A DNA stretch of 64,000 bases from Elgaria multicarinata webbii (Eukaryota; Chordata; Lepidosauria; Squamata; Anguidae), in the NCBI RefSeq assembly GCF_023053635.1, contig NC_086185.1:7907001-7971000 (forward strand), written 5' to 3'. How positions within the stretch are numbered: position 1 is the stretch's first letter; every line of letters starts with the position of its first letter. Made by a program: the position numbers and the translations under genes. The notes under the pieces were generated by a model that was not told the DNA's origin, did not search any database, and saw nothing but the letters and a program-made list of their open reading frames with translations. Shown here in pieces: positions 43,986 through 64,000 of the stretch.

Positions 43986-44994
43986 TGACTTACCAATCAC
44001 ATAGTTACTATATATTCATCTGGATGCTCTAGAATATTAAACCAAAATGCTATTAAGAATCCCAACACTCGTCTCTATAAATATTTAAAAGAAGACATAC
44101 CGGAGGCAGAGAATGAATGGAATTTCACCAAGCCCTGAAGCAAACCGACAAGAACCACCTCAAGCTTATCGGAGGTGTAATCATGGCTCTGTTAAAGGCA
44201 GGCTGGGCGGCCTTTCGGTTTCAAAGAGTTGTCAATACCTTATCTATGATGTTGGCCAAGATGAAGGAAACAGCATTCCTCTCATCTGAGGGACTCCACT
44301 TTCCATCTCTTATTTCACCACCATGATGGAAAGTTTACCAAGTCGCTCCACCTCCTTTCCCTTTCTTCCAAAATTGTGACATTATCCCCCCCCCCCAAAC
44401 CCGGTCTCTGTTGCATTATGGGAGATATACATCAGACCCTTCCTTCTAGCCCAACATTTCTGGAAAAACGCCAAGACTTTTACCCTGCATTTTCTACTAT
44501 TAAACGACTGTTCTTTCTTCACAGCGAAGCTGCCAGACTTTCAATTCCTTCTTCCAGCTCTCAAGAGGCCTTCAAGCTTCATTAGGAAGGGGCAACTTAT
44601 ATATATATATAGTCCCAGTATGCCCATCGGCTAATTATGTAATTTCTTTCTAATAAGTTTTCCCAAGCCAACAATTGAACCAAAATCTGTTCGTAACATC
44701 TGCCCAATGGGGGGGGGGCATTAAAAGTTGAGGAAAAAAAGAGTGCAAATGGGAATGTAGCGGGAAAAAATGTATAATTTGGGCATTTTCATTGGTCTCC
44801 AGTTTTAGTCTGAAATCTGCTTTGAGAAGTTATTGTTGAAAAGCAATATATAAATATCCTCAATACATAAACTTCGTAAGGAAAAATGTGTGTGTGTGTG
44901 CGTGACCTTTCACAGAATGACAGAGAGAAATTAAAGCATTACTATTTGCCTGATACATTTCAACATTTGAAAACCTCCAAAGGTGTTTAGATCA
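43986..44994. other. No gene seen
   Basis: Unrecognised DNA with C and G homopolymer runs (44388-44396, 44709-44717), a short TA run near 44599 and a GT run near 44887. Confidence 0.45.
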
Positions 44995-45130
44995 CGAGAA
45001 AAGGCCTGTTGGATCAGAAGGAACGCTCCACATCTTGCTTCCCAAAATGGCCCACCAGATGCCTCTGAGACGCCCACAAGAAGGGCTTGAAGGCCCTCAA
45101 CCACTGCTGGGATGATGGAAGCTCCAGGAA
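44995..45130 (-). mobile_element. CR1 3' end fragment, minus orientation, variant
   Basis: gaaaaggcctgttggatcag, cccaccagatgcctctgaga and cccacaagaagggcttga are typical of this CR1 group in reverse. Confidence 0.55.
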
Positions 45131-45983
45131 TGACTTCATCTCCTCCGGTGTGTAAATGGCGGCCAAAAAGGCTCCATTTACGTAAAAGGCGTGAATGCTC
45201 GCTGAGGTATAAAAGAAGCTTGCACAGAGCCATGAATGGTGGAAGGGGCAGGACAAACGTCCAATGAATTGACCTGGGTGAGTTCACCCATCCCGATGCT
45301 CAGGAAAGCTTACTGGAAGCCCTCAAGTAAGCCCCTACAGTTTCCCCCACACCTCTCCCCTCTCATCTAGCATTGGGGTGAATCTCTGTGTGTATCTGGA
45401 GAAAAACCAAACCTTGCGGCATAATCCCTATGAAGGTTTTCTTGAAAGTAAGTCCCATTGAACTCGGTGGGATTTACTCCCCTGCTGGAGTCTTCCTACT
45501 TCTGAGTAAGCACGCACAGACCAGGTGTATGTGTGTCATTTCAAAGAGAGCACCCCACGACACTTGTTCAAAATTCCAAATATGGTTGGGGACCTCTGCG
45601 CTACCTGGACAAGATAGGTAGGTCTCCCTTTTCCAGTCAAGTATTTGGGTCCTTGAAAGGTCATCTAAGCCTGCTCCTGCCAACTGTGCTTGAACACTGG
45701 GGTAGAAAACCGAGAAAAGACTGTTCGCCCCATTAAAAAGGAAAACCGCTTCTTGTGAATGAAAACCAGAACCTTGCGTACCTACCCCAGAGCCTGGTCC
45801 TGGGGAAACATGGATTTACTCAACGCCAACTCCCACACATGTACAAAATGTTCCCTTCCGTTGCCACGTGAGACACAATACAAGGCGTGTGACGTATATC
45901 CACTATCATTAGAAAAACAAATAATCCACTACATAAAAAGATGCCCCGAATAACTAACATGCAAGTATGAAAAGGTACATTCA
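45131..45983. other. No gene; one family S repeat at 45446-45515
   Basis: gtaagtcccattgaactcgg then ggatttactcccctgctgg is a family S copy. The rest is unrecognised. Confidence 0.45.
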
Positions 45984-47034
45984 TAGGCGTGCACAGCACA
46001 TTTCATTAGGGTGTGCACCAAGGGAATTATATTTTATTTTAAAGGTAAACATTTATCAAATATTCAGTCATAACGGACATTATTTTTATTCATTTATGTA
46101 TTAAACACTGTAGACACTGATGCCCCACTCTGCGTTCGGCTTGCCTGACTGGGGGGAGGTCTGTTGCAGGTGAGGGGGTGGGAATGAGGAGACGCTGGCT
46201 GGAGGAGGGGCTTATGAGGCGACATGAGAGCACTCTTCAAATCCTTAAAAGGTTGTCACACAGAGGAGGGCCAGGATCTCTTCTCGCTCCTCCCAGAGTG
46301 CAGGACACGGAATAACGGGCTCAAGTGACAGGAAGCCAGATTCTGGCTGGACATTAGGAAAAACTTTCTGTTAGAGCGGTACGACAATGGAACCAGTTAC
46401 CTAGGGAGGTTGTGGGCTCTCCCACACTAGAGGCCTTCAAGAGGCAGCTGGACAGCCACCTGTCAGGGATGCTTTAAGATGGATTCCTGCATTGAGCAGG
46501 GGGTTGGACTCAATGGCCTTATAGGCCCCTTCTGACTCTATTATTCTATGATTCGCCTTCGGGGTCCTTTCTCCTGGCCTCTTTCAAGCACAGCTCCTGG
46601 CAGAGAGGTGCCCAGCAGAGTGATTCCTTTTCGCTCCTGCAGTTGGGAGCAAAAGCACGCTGTTGGGGCGGGACAGCAGCGGGGCAACTGGAGGGCTGTT
46701 CCCACTGTGCGGGTAACATTTCGGTACCCGGTATCATTTGCACGTGCCTCTGTTGGTGCAGCTGCTCCAGCAGAGGCCTAGTGGCCAAGGTGGCGCAGCT
46801 CCCGGAAAAAGCGATTCTTTTTCACTCCTGCTGCCAGGAGCAATGGGTCTCTCTCAGAGGCAGACGCACTTCGGTGTGGTGGAAGAGCCACCATAGGGCA
46901 GCTGTAGGACCATCCCCACTGTGTCTGGATCCCCCCTCTGGATCCCTACTCAATGGCCCCCTCAATTAGGTGCTTACTCTTTGAGACATTAGGGTGTGCC
47001 CGGGCACACCTGGCACACCCCTTGCGCACACCTA
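45984..47034. mobile_element. DNA transposon-like element with terminal inverted repeats, split by a CR1
   Basis: Left end TAGGCGTGCACAG and right end TTGCGCACACCTA are inverted repeats (11 of 13). Internal attagggtgtgcaccaag near the left and cattagggtgtgcccgggca near the right repeat the motif. The interior is GC-rich and non-coding, with a CR1 inserted at about 46201-46555. Superfamily uncertain. Its right edge is 20 bp from the COL4A5 poly(A) signal. Confidence 0.6.
46201..46555 (+). mobile_element. CR1 LINE 3' end, plus orientation
   Basis: Contains agagcactcttcaaatcctt, cccagagtgcaggacacgga, gtgggctctcccacactaga and the end ttattctatgattc. Nearly the same sequence recurs at 63275-63590, so both are comparatively young copies. 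Confidence 0.88.
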
Positions 47035-47039
47035 TATTT

Positions 47040-48254
47040 TTACCAGTTTTCGCTTTATTTCAGTCAAAAGGATTTTGAAAGTGTACAGTTATTCTGGATA
47101 AAATAGTAGACATCATTTCTAAGAGCGGGTAGGAAAGTGTGTGTGTATGAATAATATTTATAACATTTGTGTCACCTGCATATTTTCCACCAGGTAGTTA
47201 GCTGAACCAACAGAAGTTATTTCTATACGAGTGGATATGACTTTTTGTCTTTCTTATAGAAGAATATAGGATATGGCTGAACATTTCAAATATTTCATGG
47301 AATATGCAAAAATAAAACCCTTTAAAATGTTGTCTTCTTTTCTTTTTTTGGCTTTTAAGGACAAATGAAATCATCAATAGTGGTATACAGCACAGACATT
47401 AACAGCCCTGCTCAAAAAAAAAAAAAAAAAAAAAGTGGGAGGGGGGAGGAAGGCTACAGTATTATTATACATTTTCCAAATAAAATGTGACCAGAACTCG
47501 GAAGAAAATAAACTTTAAAAACTCAGTAGTAGTTTGTTGCAAGAGAAACAGACCGCTCCTTGCTTCTTATTGGCTATATAATATTGCTTCCTGCTTTAAG
47601 TGGGTATTTTTCAGCTTTCTTTTAATATATATATTTATATATATATTTATATATAGGGTTGTTTGGTTTCTTTCGATGAAGTCGGTGATTTAAGGTTGGC
47701 TTGTGCCTAAATGATCGAGAAGTTGAAAACTAAAAAAAAAAATGTGTTTACACAATATACACATTTCATTACTTACAAAGGGGGGAAAAATAAGCTTAAA
47801 ACATTTCATATTAAAAACTTGGGATACAGTAGGGGTTAGTAGCACCATGGCATTGGAACTGTATAGTCTCTCCTCATTTAAACCATCACAGTGCCTTGTG
47901 GTTTCTTCTTTTCTCTCAGGCAATCTTTTCAGAGCACGCTCTCAAACCCGCGGGGTAGAAGTGGGCAAGTCAACCTTCTGGCCCTTCGCGACCCTCGTGC
48001 GTCTCCAATAGTGGTCAAGAGGTCAGTTCCCTTGATCAAAAAATAACAAAAAAAATGCACCAGAAGACCGCTTTCAAGATGGCAGGAGAAGGGAGAGGTA
48101 CACCGGAAACTGCATCGTCTGGATTTTCTCTTCTTCTTTAAAGTTCCTCTTTTTTTCTTCTTTTTTTTTCCTTTTGCACAATAGCACCATTGTATAGCTG
48201 GAGGACAGTGCACCAAAAGATTTCTCAGTTGTTTTAACAAGTGCCTCTGAGCCA
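47040..48254 (-). other. COL4A5: COL4A5 3' UTR
   Basis: About 1.2 kb from the stop to a poly(A) signal, similar to the length I recall for human COL4A5. It is AU-rich in the mRNA sense, with a U21 run (A-run at 47414-47434 on the plus strand) and alternating TA/TTTATA tracts at about 47620-47656. No repeat family was recognised inside it. The end is inferred from the signal, not from transcript data. Confidence 0.65.
47054..47059 (-). terminator. Candidate COL4A5 poly(A) signal AATAAA
   Basis: TTTATT on the plus strand reads AATAAA on the minus strand, about 1.2 kb past the stop. I see no other canonical hexamer in the right orientation between the stop and this site. Cleavage would fall near 47040, a few bases before a transposon edge at 47034. 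Confidence 0.55.
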
Positions 48255-62249
<13,995 letters not shown>

Positions 62250-62524
62250 CTTGATGTTGTAAAACAGATGTTTGTGGATCAGTGTGACTTGGAACTCCTT
62301 AAATTCACCTCTCCTATGAACAAGGGCTTGTGCAAAAGAGCCAACCCCTTCTTGAGGATGTGGGGAGATGCATCTTCATGATCAGGGTGGACCTAATCTG
62401 AGCTCCAGCTACTGGAAGATTCTGCTACCTCTCCTCCTCAGCTGGCTACCTTGACTTGCCATTGTGAGCATCCCAAAGGAAGTGTGGCCTATATCAGCTG
62501 ATTAGCCTCACCTCTAATTATCAT

Positions 62525-62827
62525 GAGCCTTGTGTGGTGCAGAGTGGTAAAGCAGCAGTTTCTGCAACTGAAACTCTCCCCACGGCCTGAGTTCAATCCC
62601 AGCGGAAGCTGGTTTCAGGCAGCCGGCTCGGGTCGACTCAGCCTTCCATCCTTCCCAGGTCGGTAAAATGAGTACCCAGTTAGCTGGGGGAAAGGTAATA
62701 ATGGCTGGGGAAGGCAACGGCAAACCACCCCGCTATAAGGCCTGCCAAGAAAACGTCAGCAAAAGCTGGCGTCCCTCCAAGAGTCAGTAATGACTCAGTG
62801 CTTGCAGGAGAGGTTCCTTTCCTTCCT
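62525..62827 (+). mobile_element. tRNA-derived SINE with BovB-like tail, plus orientation
   Basis: gccttgtgtggtgcagagtg (A-box region), gagttcaatcccagcgg (B box), gtaaaatgagtacccagtta, ggcaacggcaaaccacccc, agtaatgactcagtgcttgc and a CCTTT-rich end. Nearly complete; lies in COL4A5 intron 41. Confidence 0.85.
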
Positions 62828-64000
62828 AATTATCACTATGGATGAGAAAACCTGCAAAACATGAGCTCATCAAGGTTCTATGATTTCCTCATCCTGAGCT
62901 GTGAAAGCTTACCACCCAACCCCTCCACATTCACGACAAAATTTGTGGGCATTTCGGTGCACATCTCCCCAAAGGTACACTTTTTCGTGCATGTTTTAAA
63001 GTGTGCATTTTCTTCCTATTGGTTAAAGCATGTTAGCATGCTTTTTAAAAACAACAACAACACATATACATTCTATTAAATTATAAATGATCAAACACGC
63101 TTTTCTTTTGTCCGCAAATTGCACTGCAACCTCGGAAACATTCAGACTTAAGACTGGAGATTACATTTGAGTGGGAGGTGCGATTTGGATAAAATCTGGT
63201 GTAAAACCAACTGAAACTAATTTCTCATACATCCGTAATTATCGCATTCAAGTCATGTGTCCTCTACACAATGCACTTAAGGCAAAGTGCTGAAAATATT
63301 TGGCCTCTTTTCGATCCTCCCAGAGTGCAGGACACGGAATAATGGGCTCAAGTTACAGAAAGCCAGACTCCGGTTGGACATCAGGAAAAACTTCCTGACT
63401 GTTAGAGCAGTATGACAATGGAACCAATGACCTAGGGAGGCTGTGGGCTCTCCCGTACTGGAGGCATTCAAGAGGCAGCTGGACAGCCATCTGCCAGGGA
63501 TGCTTTAAGGGGGATTCCTGCATTGAGCAGGGGGTTGGATTCAATGGCCTTATAGGCCCCTTCCAACTCTACTATTCTATGATTCCTACAGATTGGATGG
63601 GGGTGAGATGAGAAAAAGAGAATCAAGACTGAACCCTGGTATCCATATTCATCCAAGCAACCTTTAATGGTGTTTTGGGACCCCGTTCAACCTATACTGT
63701 ATGCAATCCACCAGTGGGTTTTCCTTTCTCAGACTCAATGGGATTGGGAGATGAGCAGTGCCATGGTAAAGATAAAATGACACCCCTGACAGCAAAGAGG
63801 AGAAGTAAACAGTGAAGGAAAGGGACACATTCCATTGGTGGCTACTCCAGTGTTTATACCCCTCCTGTTCATTTAATTGGGAGGCAAGATGCAGAGATGA
63901 GTTTGTCAATGGAATGTGCCCATTCGTTCTTTTAGACACATGGTTAAATACAAGGTCATCATGAGACAGTAAACAAACACAAGTACATAATGTAGTTTCT
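62828..64000. other. COL4A5 intron 41 to the window edge
   Basis: Apart from the CR1 at 63275 no element was recognised, and no further Gly-X-Y exon is visible on the minus strand before 64000. Exon 41 therefore lies outside. Confidence 0.6.
63275..63590 (+). mobile_element. CR1 LINE 3' end, plus orientation
   Basis: Very similar to 46201-46555 (cccagagtgcaggacacgga, aaacttcctgactgttagag, gtgggctctcccgtactgga), ending ctactattctatgattc. Confidence 0.88.

Overview
This is a vertebrate nuclear window, most likely from a squamate reptile (a lizard). It has split collagen exons with GT-AG junctions and a CpG-island promoter. It is dense with interspersed repeats: CR1 LINE 3' ends, L2-clade LINE remnants, tRNA-derived SINEs with BovB-like or CR1-like tails, and many palindromic or terminal-inverted-repeat DNA transposons. 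The species is not determined; the squamate assignment rests on the repeat repertoire.

Two protein-coding genes are present, arranged tail to tail. (1) IRS4, insulin receptor substrate 4, plus strand, has its whole coding sequence in one exon at 8642-12283 (1213 aa). A CpG island and promoter (about 7300-9400) lie in front of it, with seven CCAAT boxes, a CACGTG E-box and a GC box. (2) The 3' part of COL4A5, collagen IV alpha-5, minus strand, covers human-numbered exons 42 to 51. Coding runs from 62249 down to the stop at 48255, followed by a 3' UTR of about 1.2 kb. The last five exons encode the NC1 domain with all twelve cysteines. The gene continues beyond 64000. IRS4 facing the 3' end of COL4A5 is the same arrangement as on the human X chromosome, and it helps assign the IRS gene as IRS4 rather than IRS1 or IRS2.

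Layout: 1-7250 is repeat-bearing upstream DNA (an L2 LINE broken by a CR1, several MITEs, microsatellites). 7300-12283 is the IRS4 promoter and coding exon. 12284-47040 is the intergenic interval, holding IRS4 3' UTR sequence, old LINE and SINE copies, palindromic MITEs and long unique AT-rich stretches. One of these (30860-31620) could be a downstream 3' UTR exon of IRS4. 45984-47034 is a terminal-inverted-repeat element ending just beyond the COL4A5 poly(A) signal. 47040-64000 is COL4A5, whose introns 46 to 50 are packed with nested insertions that can be dated relative to each other by exact target-site duplications.

The two genes are not known to work together. IRS4 is a cytoplasmic adaptor coupling insulin and IGF1 receptors to PI3-kinase and Grb2. 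COL4A5 is a basement-membrane collagen that assembles with alpha-3/alpha-4 or alpha-6 chains. No CRISPR array, rRNA, functional tRNA or microbial-type system was seen. The most interesting points are ancestral SHP2-type docking tyrosines kept at the IRS4 C-terminus, the CCAAT-box array, and the nested transposon stratigraphy of the NC1-encoding introns.
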